DNA from: Aliihoeflea sp. 40Bstr573
GTDB lineage: Bacteria > Pseudomonadota > Alphaproteobacteria > Rhizobiales > Rhizobiaceae
Direction: 5' to 3'
NCBI RefSeq assembly: GCF_024105655.1
Contig: NZ_JAAAMH010000016.1
Location: forward strand, 1-64,000
DNA: 64,000 bases
In this document: positions 55,688 through 64,000 of the stretch, in pieces
Layout: every line of letters begins with the position of its first letter
Position numbering within the stretch: position 1 is the first letter of the stretch
The notes under the pieces: model-generated
The model's input: the letters and a program-made list of their open reading frames with translations, nothing else
Databases searched by the model: none
Told to the model about the DNA's origin: nothing
Made by a program: the position numbers and the translations under genes

Positions 55688-57235
55688 TCAGCCCTGCGAG
55701 ATCGGCAGCGCGACGAAGCGATTGGCGTTGTCGCGGCTGAGCTGCAGCAGCACGGCGCTGCGGCCTGCCTCCTCGGCGGACGACACAGCCTTGGAGATGT
55801 CGTCCGACGACTTGACCGGCTGCGAGTTGACCGAGGCGATGACGTCGCCAGCCTGGATGCCGCGCTCGGCGGCAGCGCTGTCGGGGTCGACATCGGTCAC
55901 CAGCAGGCCGTTCCCGTCTTCGGCCGGCACAACCGTCAGGCCGAAATCGGCAAGCGCGACGTCCGCCGAAGGCGAGCTCTGAGAAGGCGAGGCCGAGGCG
56001 ATCTGGTCATCGCCGGGCAGCGTGCCGAGTTCGACGTCGATCTGCTGGGTCTCGCCATTGCGCCAGACGTCAACCTGGACGTTCTGGCCCGGCGTCAGGT
56101 TGGCGATCAGCCGCGCCAGTTCACGGGGCGATTCAACCTCCTGACCGTTGACGCCCGTCACGACGTCGCCGGCTGCGATGCCTGCCTCAAGTGCCGGACC
56201 ATCGGCCTGCGCCTCACTGACCAGGGCACCACGGGCTTTTTCAAGGCCCAGCGATTCGGCAATGTCCTCGGTGACCGGCTGGATCTGCACGCCGAGCCAA
56301 CCGCGAACGACGCCGCCATTCTCGATCAGGCTTGTGACCACGCCCTCGGCCGTGGAGGACGGGATGGCGAAGGCGATGCCCACATTGCCGCCCGAGGGCG
56401 AGAAGATCGCCGTATTGATGCCGACCACTTCGCCGTTCAGGTTGAAGGCGGGACCGCCGGAATTGCCACGATTGACGGCCGCGTCGATCTGCAGGAAGTC
56501 GTCATAGGGGCCGGCACCGATGTCGCGGCCGCGCGCCGAGACGATGCCGGCGGTAACCGAGCCGCCGAGGCCGAACGGATTGCCGACCGCCACGACCCAC
56601 TCGCCGACGCGAATGTTGCTGTCGTCGGCAAAGGCGACATAGGTGAATTTGCGTTCGTCATCGACCTTCAGAACCGCGAGATCGGTTCGCGGATCGGTGC
56701 CGACAAGCTCTGCCTTGAGCTCGGAGCCGTCGTCGAGAACGACCGTGAACGCCGAACCGTCACGCACCACGTGGTTGTTCGTGACGACATAGCCGTCCTC
56801 GGAGATGAAGAAGCCCGAACCCTGCGAGGTCGGACGTGCCTGCTGGCGCTCGCGCGGTCCGCCGCGACGCCCCTCGGACTGGCCGTCCGGACCGCGGAAC
56901 TCACGGAAGAAGCGGTTGAGCGGGTGATCCTGCGGAAGATCGTCGAAGCCGGGCGCGCTGAACGGCAGGCGGCCGCCCTGACCGCGGTCCGAAACGGGTG
57001 CGACTTCGGAATCGACACGTACGGATACGACCGCAGGCGAAACGCGCTCAACGACATCGGCAAAGCCGGGATTCTGCTGCGTCGTCTCGACGCGCACGGC
57101 CTCGGCATTGACCGGCAGCGTGCCGGTAGTCACTGCGCCGAATCCGATGGCGCCCGCAATCGCGAGCGATGCCGCCGTGGCGAACAGGCGGCGCTTGCGG
57201 GTCTTGATTGGAGAAGAATGATTGGCGTCCATCAT
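55688..57235 (-). CDS. degP: DegP/HtrA-family periplasmic serine protease (Do)
   Basis: Periplasmic quality-control protease/chaperone of 515 residues. An N-terminal signal anchor is present (RRLFATAASLAIAGAIGFGA). The catalytic triad is visible as His in VTNNHVV near 152, Asp in DPRTDLAVLK near 184 and Ser in NRGNSGGPAF near 258. Two PDZ domains follow (GWLGVQIQPVTED and GLLVTDVDPDSAAAERGIQAGD). The ATG at 57235 follows GAGGAT. It is downstream of the cytochrome c maturation genes, the arrangement I recall from rhizobia. Confidence 0.95.
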   Translation of the reverse strand: MMDANHSSPIKTRKRRLFATAASLAIAGAIGFGAVTTGTLPVNAEAVRVETTQQNPGFADVVERVSPAVVSVRVDSEVAPVSDRGQGGRLPFSAPGFDDLPQDHPLNRFFREFRGPDGQSEGRRGGPRERQQARPTSQGSGFFISEDGYVVTNNHVVRDGSAFTVVLDDGSELKAELVGTDPRTDLAVLKVDDERKFTYVAFADDSNIRVGEWVVAVGNPFGLGGSVTAGIVSARGRDIGAGPYDDFLQIDAAVNRGNSGGPAFNLNGEVVGINTAIFSPSGGNVGIAFAIPSSTAEGVVTSLIENGGVVRGWLGVQIQPVTEDIAESLGLEKARGALVSEAQADGPALEAGIAAGDVVTGVNGQEVESPRELARLIANLTPGQNVQVDVWRNGETQQIDVELGTLPGDDQIASASPSQSSPSADVALADFGLTVVPAEDGNGLLVTDVDPDSAAAERGIQAGDVIASVNSQPVKSSDDISKAVSSAEEAGRSAVLLQLSRDNANRFVALPISQG

Positions 57236-57353
57236 GAAAATCCTCGCGGAACAAACACGGGTGCGCGACTGCACCTGATGGACGAAGAGATAGGCCCGGC
57301 GACATTACGGCGCCATTTCCCCGGCATGAAACTTTCGTAATGTCGAACGAAGA

Positions 57354-57812
57354 TCAGTCCGAACGGCCCAAAATGGCGTCGAGCTTGCGGGCTTCCTCGT
57401 CGCTGAGGCCGGCCGCGGCCGTCCTGCGCCGTCGCGCCGAGAGGATCAGGAATGCGCCCCCCACCACGAGCAGGATCACCGGCATTCCCCACAACAGCGC
57501 ATTGCGCATCGTGAAGGCCGGACGCAGCAGCACGAACTCCCCATAGCGCGAGACGACATAGTTCATCACCTCGTCGTCGCTGTCACCGGCGGCGATGCGC
57601 TCCCGGACCAGCACGCGCAGGTCACGCGCAAGCTCGGCGTCGGAATCGTCGATCGACTGGTTCTGGCAGACCATGCAGCGCAATTCGGCCGAAAGCGCGC
57701 GCGCCCGCGCCTCCAGCGCCGGATCGTCAAGCATCTCATTCGGTGCCAGCACCGCATGGGCGCCCGCCACGCCGAGCGCCAGCCAGATGACGACGAGCCA
57801 GCGGACGATCAT
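57354..57812 (-). CDS. ccmH: Cytochrome c maturation protein CcmH (CycL)
   Basis: Periplasmic thioredoxin-like factor that reduces apocytochrome c cysteines before haem attachment. The 152-residue protein has a signal peptide (MIVRWLVVIWLALGVAGAHA), the redox motif LRCMVCQNQSI and a C-terminal membrane anchor (GMPVILLVVGGAFLIL). The ATG at 57812 overlaps the ccmF stop as ATGA. Last gene of the ccmI-E-F-H set. Confidence 0.95.
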   Translation of the reverse strand: MIVRWLVVIWLALGVAGAHAVLAPNEMLDDPALEARARALSAELRCMVCQNQSIDDSDAELARDLRVLVRERIAAGDSDDEVMNYVVSRYGEFVLLRPAFTMRNALLWGMPVILLVVGGAFLILSARRRRTAAAGLSDEEARKLDAILGRSD

Positions 57813-59803
57813 TCTGCAGGCTCCACGAAGGGCCGGGCGGGCCTTGCGCGCCGCGCGGCGGGCGCGCCGACGCGCAGCCGCCGGTCGAGGAGCGATATCG
57901 CCCCGCCCAACATCATCACGACGCAACCGATCCAGATGAACAGGACCTGCGGCTTCCACCACGCACGGACGACGATGCCGCCGTCCGGCGCGCGGTCGCC
58001 GAGCGCGACATAAAGCTGGCTGAAACCGCGCGAGGCGATGCCGGCCTCGGTGGTCGGCATCTGGCGGGCCGGATAGAAGCGCTTGGACGAGACGATCTCG
58101 CCGCGCTCGCGGCCCGACCGGTCCAAATAGGTGAAGCGGCCCTGCTCCTCGGTAAAGTTCGGGCCCTCGAACGGGAACATGCCGTCGAAACGCAATTCGT
58201 ATCCCGCCACCTCCATCGCGTCGCCTGGGTGCATGACGGCCATGCGCTCGACCTCGAGCGCGCTTACCGCGACGATGCCGAGCGTCGTCAGGCCGAGCCC
58301 GGCATGCGCAAGTGACGTGCCGAAGACGGACCGCGGCAGCCCGATGAACCGGCGCAAGGCCACCGAAGGCGACACCTTGCCGATGCCGGCCTTGAGCGCC
58401 AGGTCAGTCAACGCACCGAACACCAGCCAGAACGCCACGGCTATGCCCAAGGCGGCGAGTACGCTGACGCGATCAACGATGAAGAAGGTGGCAAGCGCGA
58501 TCGCCAGGGACAGACCGAACGCAACGAAAAGCCGCTGGCTGGCCGCGTAGAGATCGCCCCGTTTCCAGGCAAGAAGCGGCCCAAACGGCACGGCCAGCAG
58601 CAGCGGCAGGATCAAGGGGCCGAACGTCATGTTGAAGAACGGCGCACCGACCGAAATCTTCTCGCCCGAGACGGATTCAACGATAAGCGGCCACAGCGTG
58701 CCGACGAGCACCGTCGCCGCCGCCGTCGTCAGGAAGAGATTGTTCAGGACCAGTCCCCCTTCCCGCGAGATCGGATGGAAGACGCCGCCCGCCGTCAGCG
58801 ACGAAGCGCGCAGCGCGAACAGGGCCAGCGATCCGCCTATGAAGGCGATCAGGATCATCAGGATGAAGATGCCGCGCGTCGGGTCGGTCGCAAAGGCGTG
58901 GACGGAGGTCAGGACGCCAGAGCGCACAAGGAAGGTGCCGAGAAGCGAGAGAGAGAAGGTCAGGATGGCAAGCAGCACAGTCCAGATCTTCAGCGCCGAG
59001 CGCTTTTCCATCACGATGGCCGAATGGAGCAGCGCAGTGCCCGAAAGCCAGGGCAAGAAGGATGCGTTCTCCACCGGGTCCCAGAACCAGTAGCCGCCCC
59101 AGCCAAGCTCGTAATAGGCCCAATAGGAACCCATGGCGATGCCGCCGGTCAGCGCCGCCCATGCCGCGAGGGTCCACGGCCTCACCCAGCGCGCCCAGGC
59201 CGCGTCGATGCGCCCTTCGATGAGGGCGGCGACAGCGAAGGAAAAGCAGATAGAGAAGCCGACATATCCGAGATAGAGAAGCGGCGGATGGATGGCGAGG
59301 CCGATGTCCTGAAGAATCGGGTTCAGGTCCTGGCCTTCGATCGGCGGCGGATTGATGCGCTCGAACGGATTGGAGCTCGCCAGCACGAAGAGAAGGAACG
59401 CGGCCGCGATCATGCCCTGAACGGCAAGGACGTTGGCGCGCAGCGTCGCGGGCAAATTGCCGCCGAACAGCGCCACGAGCGCGGCGAACGCCGCCAGGAT
59501 AAGAACCCAGAGCAGCATCGAGCCTTCGTGGTTTCCCCAGACGCCAGTGATCTTGTAGAGCATCGGCTTGGCCGAATGCGAATTCTCCCAGACATTGGCG
59601 ACGGAAAAGTCCGACTGGACATAGGCCACCGTCAGCGCGGCGAAGGACAGCGCGACCAGCGCGAGGATCGAGAGTGCGGCAGGTTCCGCCAGACCCATCA
59701 GCCTCGCGTCGCCCATGCGCGCGCCGACCAGAGGCGCGACGGACAGAACGAGCGACAGCGCGAAGGCGAGGACGAGTGCGAAATGTCCGATCTCGACGAT
59801 CAT
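57809..59803 (-). CDS. ccmF: Cytochrome c haem lyase subunit CcmF (CycK)
   Basis: The 664-residue polytopic inner-membrane protein moves haem from CcmE to apocytochrome c. The tryptophan-rich haem-handling motif GWGGYWFWDPVENASFLPW is intact, and the flanking conserved histidines are present (GNHEGSMLLW, LAHAGLGL). About 14 hydrophobic segments are seen. It starts 7 bases after ccmE and its stop overlaps ccmH. Confidence 0.97.
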   Translation of the reverse strand: MIVEIGHFALVLAFALSLVLSVAPLVGARMGDARLMGLAEPAALSILALVALSFAALTVAYVQSDFSVANVWENSHSAKPMLYKITGVWGNHEGSMLLWVLILAAFAALVALFGGNLPATLRANVLAVQGMIAAAFLLFVLASSNPFERINPPPIEGQDLNPILQDIGLAIHPPLLYLGYVGFSICFSFAVAALIEGRIDAAWARWVRPWTLAAWAALTGGIAMGSYWAYYELGWGGYWFWDPVENASFLPWLSGTALLHSAIVMEKRSALKIWTVLLAILTFSLSLLGTFLVRSGVLTSVHAFATDPTRGIFILMILIAFIGGSLALFALRASSLTAGGVFHPISREGGLVLNNLFLTTAAATVLVGTLWPLIVESVSGEKISVGAPFFNMTFGPLILPLLLAVPFGPLLAWKRGDLYAASQRLFVAFGLSLAIALATFFIVDRVSVLAALGIAVAFWLVFGALTDLALKAGIGKVSPSVALRRFIGLPRSVFGTSLAHAGLGLTTLGIVAVSALEVERMAVMHPGDAMEVAGYELRFDGMFPFEGPNFTEEQGRFTYLDRSGRERGEIVSSKRFYPARQMPTTEAGIASRGFSQLYVALGDRAPDGGIVVRAWWKPQVLFIWIGCVVMMLGGAISLLDRRLRVGAPAARRARPARPFVEPAE

Positions 59804-59810
59804 GTGGCGC

Positions 59811-60254
59811 CTACTCCTCGTCCTGCCAGATACCGCGGGCCTTCATGCTGTCGGCGACCTCGCGCGGCATGTAGTTCTCGTCATGGCGGGCGAGAACCGT
59901 GTCGGCGACGAAGCGGCCGGAGGCATCGAACGTGCCTTCCGCGATGACACCCTGCTCCTCACGAAACAGGTCAGGCAGGATGCCGGCATAAGACACGGTC
60001 ACGGTCTCGATCTGGTCGGTCACGGCGAAACTGACGTCGGTTCCCTCGCCCCGCGCGATCGACCCCGTCGCGACCAGCCCGCCGAGCCGGATGCGCTCCC
60101 CTGCCGCGACGCCCTTTTCGGCGACGTCGGCGGGCGTGTAGAAATACGACGCCTTCTGGCCAAGCGCGAAGAGCGTCAGCGTCGTTGCCACCGCCAGGAA
60201 AGCAAGGGCTCCGCCGATTACCGCCAGTCTCTTCTGCTTGCGCGTCATTGCCAT
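59811..60254 (-). CDS. ccmE: Cytochrome c-type haem chaperone CcmE (CycJ)
   Basis: Periplasmic haem chaperone of 147 residues with an N-terminal membrane anchor ([20 protein letters not shown]), an OB-fold and the covalent haem-binding histidine H124 in [11 protein letters not shown]. The ATG at 60254 lies one base after the ccmI stop; an internal ATG two codons later is also possible. Confidence 0.95.
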   Translation of the reverse strand: MAMTRKQKRLAVIGGALAFLAVATTLTLFALGQKASYFYTPADVAEKGVAAGERIRLGGLVATGSIARGEGTDVSFAVTDQIETVTVSYAGILPDLFREEQGVIAEGTFDASGRFVADTVLARHDENYMPREVADSMKARGIWQDEE

Positions 60255-60255
60255 C

Positions 60256-61329
60256 TCACTGTTCCACTTCCAGGCCAAGCGACAGGCCATAGGCCGCCAG
60301 ATGACCGCCTTCAGGCGATGCCGGCCCCATGGCCGCACGGCCACGGTCGAGCGCGCTCTGCGCATCTTGTGGCCTTTCCAATACCATGTAGGAGCGGATC
60401 AGTTGCTGCCATCCGTCGACATCGTGCGGGTTTGCTTCGAGCCGGGCGGCAAGGCTTGCCACCATATTCTCGATCATCGCGGCCTGATCGTCCCCGGAAG
60501 CTGCGGCGTCTTCGCCATCCATCGCGGCGGCGATGACGCCGTGCCATGGTGAGCCCTGTGGCAGTCCCTCGCGCATCTCCTGCCACATCCTGCCGGCCTC
60601 TTCGCCATTGCCGGCCTGGTCGGATGCGAGCGCGACGAAATAGCGGCTGGGCAGATCATCGGGCTGAAGTGCCAGCGCTGCCTCGAAGCGCGCGAGCGCG
60701 TCGGCCGTCACCTGTCCGTTGGCTGCGGCCGTCAGCGCCTCGCCCTCGCCGGCAAGACGTGCCGCGGTCGGCTCGTCCAGCCGCGAAGCGTTCGCAAATG
60801 CCGTTGCGGCTTCGGAATAGCGACCGAGCCGCAGATAGATGGGGGCTAGCACGTCCCAGCCGCGCGCATCGTTCGGATTGGCCGCCAGATGCGCCTCGGC
60901 CCGCGCGATGAGTTCGTCGACGAACGCCTGCGAGGGATCGCGCTCCAGCCGCGCCTGCAACGGCTGCCCAGGATAAAAGGGAGAGCCGGTCGCAGCATAG
61001 AGCCCCCAACTCACCAGCGGCAGCGACAAGATTGCGGCCGCGCCGATCCAGCGGGCGAGCGGCCGCGACGGCGCAGTCGATCCCGCCGTCTGTTGTGCAT
61101 CGGACAAACGGATGATCTTGCGGCCAATCTCGGCCCGCGCAAGTTCCGCCTCACTCGCGCTGATCAAGCCGCGCGCCATGTCGCGCTCAATCTCGAGAAG
61201 CTGGTCCTTGTAGACCTCGATTTCGTGTGCCTGAGCATCGGCAGCATTCGCGTTGCCACGCGCCAGCGGCGCGAGCAGCAAGAGGCACGCCCCGAAGGTC
61301 AATGCGGCGGCAACGATCCAGAAAAGCAT
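60256..61329 (-). CDS. ccmI: Cytochrome c maturation protein CcmI (CycH)
   Basis: The 357-residue apocytochrome c chaperone has an N-terminal membrane helix, a short cytoplasmic loop and a second helix ([18 protein letters not shown]), followed by a periplasmic TPR domain ([31 protein letters not shown] in part). It starts the minus-strand ccmI-ccmE-ccmF-ccmH run. In Rhizobium leguminosarum the homologous cycHJKL operon is linked to feuPQ, as here. Confidence 0.94.
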   Translation of the reverse strand: MLFWIVAAALTFGACLLLLAPLARGNANAADAQAHEIEVYKDQLLEIERDMARGLISASEAELARAEIGRKIIRLSDAQQTAGSTAPSRPLARWIGAAAILSLPLVSWGLYAATGSPFYPGQPLQARLERDPSQAFVDELIARAEAHLAANPNDARGWDVLAPIYLRLGRYSEAATAFANASRLDEPTAARLAGEGEALTAAANGQVTADALARFEAALALQPDDLPSRYFVALASDQAGNGEEAGRMWQEMREGLPQGSPWHGVIAAAMDGEDAAASGDDQAAMIENMVASLAARLEANPHDVDGWQQLIRSYMVLERPQDAQSALDRGRAAMGPASPEGGHLAAYGLSLGLEVEQ

Positions 61330-61397
61330 GCCCGTTCCTACCGGCCCTCAGGCCGATTGCCAATTGCGCCGGGATGCGGCCATTCGTACCGCCCGCC

Positions 61398-61838
61398 TCA
61401 GGCGAGCGGCGTCCAGCTTCCGTCCGGGTTGCGGCAGGCGGTTCCGCGACCGACCCGCTCGGCGCCGTTCTGCCTTACCGTGTGCGTATATTGCCGGCAG
61501 TTCTGCGATCCGACACGATAGGGCGGCGCGGCGACGACCTGCCCGGAAAGGCGTGCCCCGCCCTGCCAAGCAACAGGCTCGCCCGATGCGGTATATTCAA
61601 GCGCGCGATATTCCGCCTCCAGCGCCCGCTGCTGGTCGCCGCGATCAAGGTCTTGGCCGAGCCCGCGTCCGATCAGGCCGCCAGCCATGGCCTCGGCTAT
61701 GCCGGCCGACATCGGCTGCGCGCTGCCCATCGGGCTCGCGAACGCTCCGATCAAAGCCGATCCACCGCCTGTCTGCGACGACATGCATCCCGTCAAGAGC
61801 AATCCCGCAACTGCGATTCCTGCCAATCTGAAGATCAT
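61398..61838 (-). CDS. Small outer-membrane lipoprotein, 17-kDa surface-antigen-like
   Basis: The 146-residue product has a lipoprotein signal with lipobox LLLTGC (C18), a Gly-rich segment (AMAGGLIGRGLGQDLD) that resembles the glycine-zipper part of rickettsial 17-kDa surface antigens, and a C-terminal domain with two cysteines (QNCRQYTHTV, GTACRNPDGSW). The C-terminal part fits the RT0821/Lpp0805 type of surface protein. The function is structural or unknown. It lies between feuQ and ccmI. Confidence 0.82.
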   Translation of the reverse strand: MIFRLAGIAVAGLLLTGCMSSQTGGGSALIGAFASPMGSAQPMSAGIAEAMAGGLIGRGLGQDLDRGDQQRALEAEYRALEYTASGEPVAWQGGARLSGQVVAAPPYRVGSQNCRQYTHTVRQNGAERVGRGTACRNPDGSWTPLA

Positions 61839-61923
61839 TTAAACTGAAAATTCCCATCGAGGACGCAACGACAACGCCCCTTTAAGCTAGGGTGTTGGCC
61901 GAACTTTGTCATCGCCGCGACCT

Positions 61924-63318
61924 TCAATCGGCAAGTTCGTCGCGCTGGCGTTGCAAACGTATCACGGCCCGCAGCCCGCCCATCTGCGACCGGCCAAGCT
62001 CGAACAAACCGCCATACTCCTTGACGAGATCGGATACGATCGCCAGGCCCAGCCCGGTTCCTGGCTTGGTTTCGTCCAGTCTTTGTCCGCGCTTCATCGC
62101 AACTCGCGCCTTTTCCTCCGGAATGCCCGGCCCGTCATCATCGATCGTCAGGACGAAGCCGGGGCGCCCGTCGTCGCCATCGCGCCGCACGGTCACCGCG
62201 ACTGCCGTGCGCCCCCATTTGGTGGCGTTCTCGAGCAGGTTGCCGACCAGTTCCTCGAAGTCCTCCTTCTCGCCGCTGAAGACAATTTCCTCGTCGGGCC
62301 CATCGAGGGAGATGTCGAGATGGGGATTGAGCTTGGTGAGGACGCGCACAAGCCGTTCGAGCGTCGCCACCACGGGCGTGCGGAACAGCACGCTGTCGCG
62401 TTGCGCGGCCACGCGTGCGCGCTGGAGGTAGTGCTCGACCTGCGACTGCATCGCCGTCGCCTGATCGACGATCAGTTCGCCCTTCCGGCCGCCCATCGCG
62501 GCCCCTTCGTTGAGAAGAACGGCCAGTGGCGTCTTCAGAGAGTGGGCGAGATTGCCGACCTGCGTGCGTGAACGCTCGACGATGCGCCGGTTGCTTTCGA
62601 TCAGCGCGTTGGTTTCGTCGGCCAACGGCGCAATCTCGGCGGGAAAACTGCCGTCGAGGCGCTGCGCGCTGCCCGACCGGATTTCAGCGAGCGCCCGACG
62701 CACGCGCGTCAATGGCCGCAGCCCGAGCCAGATCGCAATCGCGTTGATGGCGATCATGCCGAAGCCGAACAATGCCAGATAGATGTAGAGCTGCCGCTCG
62801 AAATCGGCGATCTCGGCTTCCAGATCCGACCGGTTGCCCATTACGCGAAATCGGGCCACGCGCTCGGCCGCGTCGAGCACGAACTCACTTTCATAGACAT
62901 CGACGAACTCGTCCTCGATTCCCATCGTGACGTAACGCCGCTGGAATTCGCTGTCGAACGGCACCTCCTCCGTTGTGGGAGCCTCTATTGGCTCGACCAT
63001 GGAGATGGATTGCAGCGACCCGCGCAACCCTTCGGAGATCGGCTCGACCGACCAGTACCAGCCGGAGCGCGGGATCGTGAACCGCAGGTCGCCCAGATTC
63101 GGGCTGCCTTGCAGCCAGCCGTCCTCCGTGACCGAAACCGTACTGATGAGGTTGAAGAGGTGTGCGGAAAGCAGGCTTTCGAAGCCGCGCTCGCTCGCCT
63201 GCCGAAAGAGCGTGGAGATGACCGTCGCGATTATAACGAGCGTCAGAACCGCCCAGAGCGTCGAGAACGCGATGACGCGAACGGTCAGCGAGCCGAGCCG
63301 CAGGCGCCTTGGCATCAT
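61924..63318 (-). CDS. feuQ: Sensor histidine kinase FeuQ-like
   Basis: The 464-residue inner-membrane kinase has helices at about 12-35 and 175-197 around a periplasmic sensor of about 140 residues. HAMP follows, then a phospho-site NLAHSLKTPLAVLLNE near residue 260 of the PhoQ/FeuQ type, and an ATPase domain (NLLENATKW, DDDGPGIP, GTGLGLAIV). It pairs with the regulator gene 22 bases upstream. The position just upstream of cycHJKL matches feuPQ of Rhizobium, where it was linked to iron uptake and in Sinorhizobium to osmoadaptation and cyclic glucan export (recalled). The first two codons are both ATG. Confidence 0.85.
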   Translation of the reverse strand: MMPRRLRLGSLTVRVIAFSTLWAVLTLVIIATVISTLFRQASERGFESLLSAHLFNLISTVSVTEDGWLQGSPNLGDLRFTIPRSGWYWSVEPISEGLRGSLQSISMVEPIEAPTTEEVPFDSEFQRRYVTMGIEDEFVDVYESEFVLDAAERVARFRVMGNRSDLEAEIADFERQLYIYLALFGFGMIAINAIAIWLGLRPLTRVRRALAEIRSGSAQRLDGSFPAEIAPLADETNALIESNRRIVERSRTQVGNLAHSLKTPLAVLLNEGAAMGGRKGELIVDQATAMQSQVEHYLQRARVAAQRDSVLFRTPVVATLERLVRVLTKLNPHLDISLDGPDEEIVFSGEKEDFEELVGNLLENATKWGRTAVAVTVRRDGDDGRPGFVLTIDDDGPGIPEEKARVAMKRGQRLDETKPGTGLGLAIVSDLVKEYGGLFELGRSQMGGLRAVIRLQRQRDELAD

Positions 63319-63340
63319 GGGTGTGATGGCCCTTCGGTGC

Positions 63341-64000
63341 TCATGCGGCAGGCTCGCGCATGCGGTAGCCCATGCCGCGCACCGTCTCGATCATGTCGAC
63401 GCCCAGTTTCTTGCGGAGGCGACCGACGAAAACCTCGATCGTATTGGAGTCGCGGTCGAAATCCTGATCGTAGAGATGCTCTACCAGTTCGGTACGCGAA
63501 ACGACGTCGCCCATATGGTGCATGAGATAGGCGAGCAGCCGGAACTCGTGTGACGTCAGGCGCAGCGGCACGCCGCCAAGATCGGCCTTGGACGATTTGG
63601 TATCGAGCCGCAGCGGGCCACACGAAATTTCCGACGAGGCATGGCCGGCAGCCCTGCGGATGAGCGCGCGCAGGCGCGCCAGCACCTCCTCGATGTGAAA
63701 CGGCTTGGCGACGTAGTCATCCGCGCCGGCGTCGATGCCGGCCACCTTGTCGCTCCACCGGTCGCGCGCCGTCAGTATCAGGACCGGCATCTTGCGGCCG
63801 TCGCGGCGCCAGCGCTCGACGACGGAGATGCCATCCATCTGCGGCAGGCCGATGTCGAGAACGACGGCGTCGTAGGGCTCTGTATCGCCCAGAAAGTGCC
63901 CTTCCTCACCGTCGAACGCCCGGTCGACGACATAACCCGCGTCGACCAGCGCGTCGCTGACCTGGCGATTGAGTTCATTATCGTCCTCGACGACCAGAAT
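63341..64000 (-). CDS. feuP: OmpR-family response regulator FeuP-like (5' end outside window)
   Basis: The window's last 660 bases encode all but the first few residues of an OmpR/PhoB regulator; the frame is open to the edge. The receiver has the acidic triad start ILVVEDDNEL at the very edge, the phospho-Asp in AVVLDIGLPQMDG and the Lys in DYVAKPF. The C-terminal winged helix (RLTSHEFRLLAYLMHHMG, then NTIEVFVGRLRKKLG) is complete. It is followed by the feuQ kinase gene, and the pair precedes the cyc genes, hence the FeuP assignment. Confidence 0.85.
   Translation of the reverse strand: MLVVEDDNELNRQVSDALVDAGYVVDRAFDGEEGHFLGDTEPYDAVVLDIGLPQMDGISVVERWRRDGRKMPVLILTARDRWSDKVAGIDAGADDYVAKPFHIEEVLARLRALIRRAAGHASSEISCGPLRLDTKSSKADLGGVPLRLTSHEFRLLAYLMHHMGDVVSRTELVEHLYDQDFDRDSNTIEVFVGRLRKKLGVDMIETVRGMGYRMREPAA

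Overview
The window looks like 64 kb of chromosome from an alphaproteobacterium of the Rhizobiales (Hyphomicrobiales). The evidence is the high GC content, the gene families, and a block at the right end (feuPQ, a lipoprotein, cycHJKL/ccmIEFH, degP, a two-component pair, glnE, and a PleC-like kinase on the opposite strand) whose order I recall from Rhizobium and Sinorhizobium. Genus and species cannot be fixed from the sequence alone. No insertion sequence, CRISPR array, prophage or rRNA is recognisable.

Left part (1-11.6 kb): the accessory-looking region. A tRNA-Gln is followed by a four-gene minus-strand locus. It encodes a type I secretion membrane fusion protein, its ABC transporter, a 671-residue acidic protein with a recurring glutamine/aspartate motif, and a 587-residue extreme low-complexity protein (Gln block, Ser/Asp block, long Gly-rich block). 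Divergent from it lie a LuxR-type regulator with a degenerate receiver and a small co-transcribed protein. A LapG-like (BTLCP) periplasmic cysteine protease and a secreted Gly-rich repeat protein follow, divergent around a perfect TTAA-N7-TTAA box of the CtrA type. This looks like a cell-surface or matrix region whose substrates I cannot assign to a described system.

Middle (11.6-45 kb): metabolism. SelO is followed by a seven-gene minus-strand catabolic operon: IlvD/Edd dehydratase, beta-hydroxyacid dehydrogenase, DctPQM TRAP transporter, SDR, and a hydroxypyruvate-isomerase family protein. It probably serves a sugar acid or other hydroxy acid. N-formylglutamate amidohydrolase and MetH (with a near-perfect 20-bp palindrome in its promoter) follow. 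Next come leucine-degradation genes (TetR regulator, isovaleryl-CoA dehydrogenase, both methylcrotonyl-CoA carboxylase subunits) with a PQQ glucose dehydrogenase gene placed between the two carboxylase genes. After a cluster of small exported proteins come AMP nucleosidase, an EEP-family phosphatase, ETF-ubiquinone oxidoreductase (electron acceptor for acyl-CoA dehydrogenases such as isovaleryl-CoA dehydrogenase), a uracil-DNA glycosylase lacking two Fe-S ligands, a DMT transporter and a solitary CoxL-like molybdoenzyme subunit.

Right part (45-64 kb): conserved core genes. PepN and a PleC-like histidine kinase lie on the plus strand. GlnE, with a two-component pair translationally coupled to it, DegP, the cytochrome c maturation genes ccmI-E-F-H, a small lipoprotein, and FeuQ/FeuP lie on the minus strand. 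FeuP is cut by the right edge of the window.
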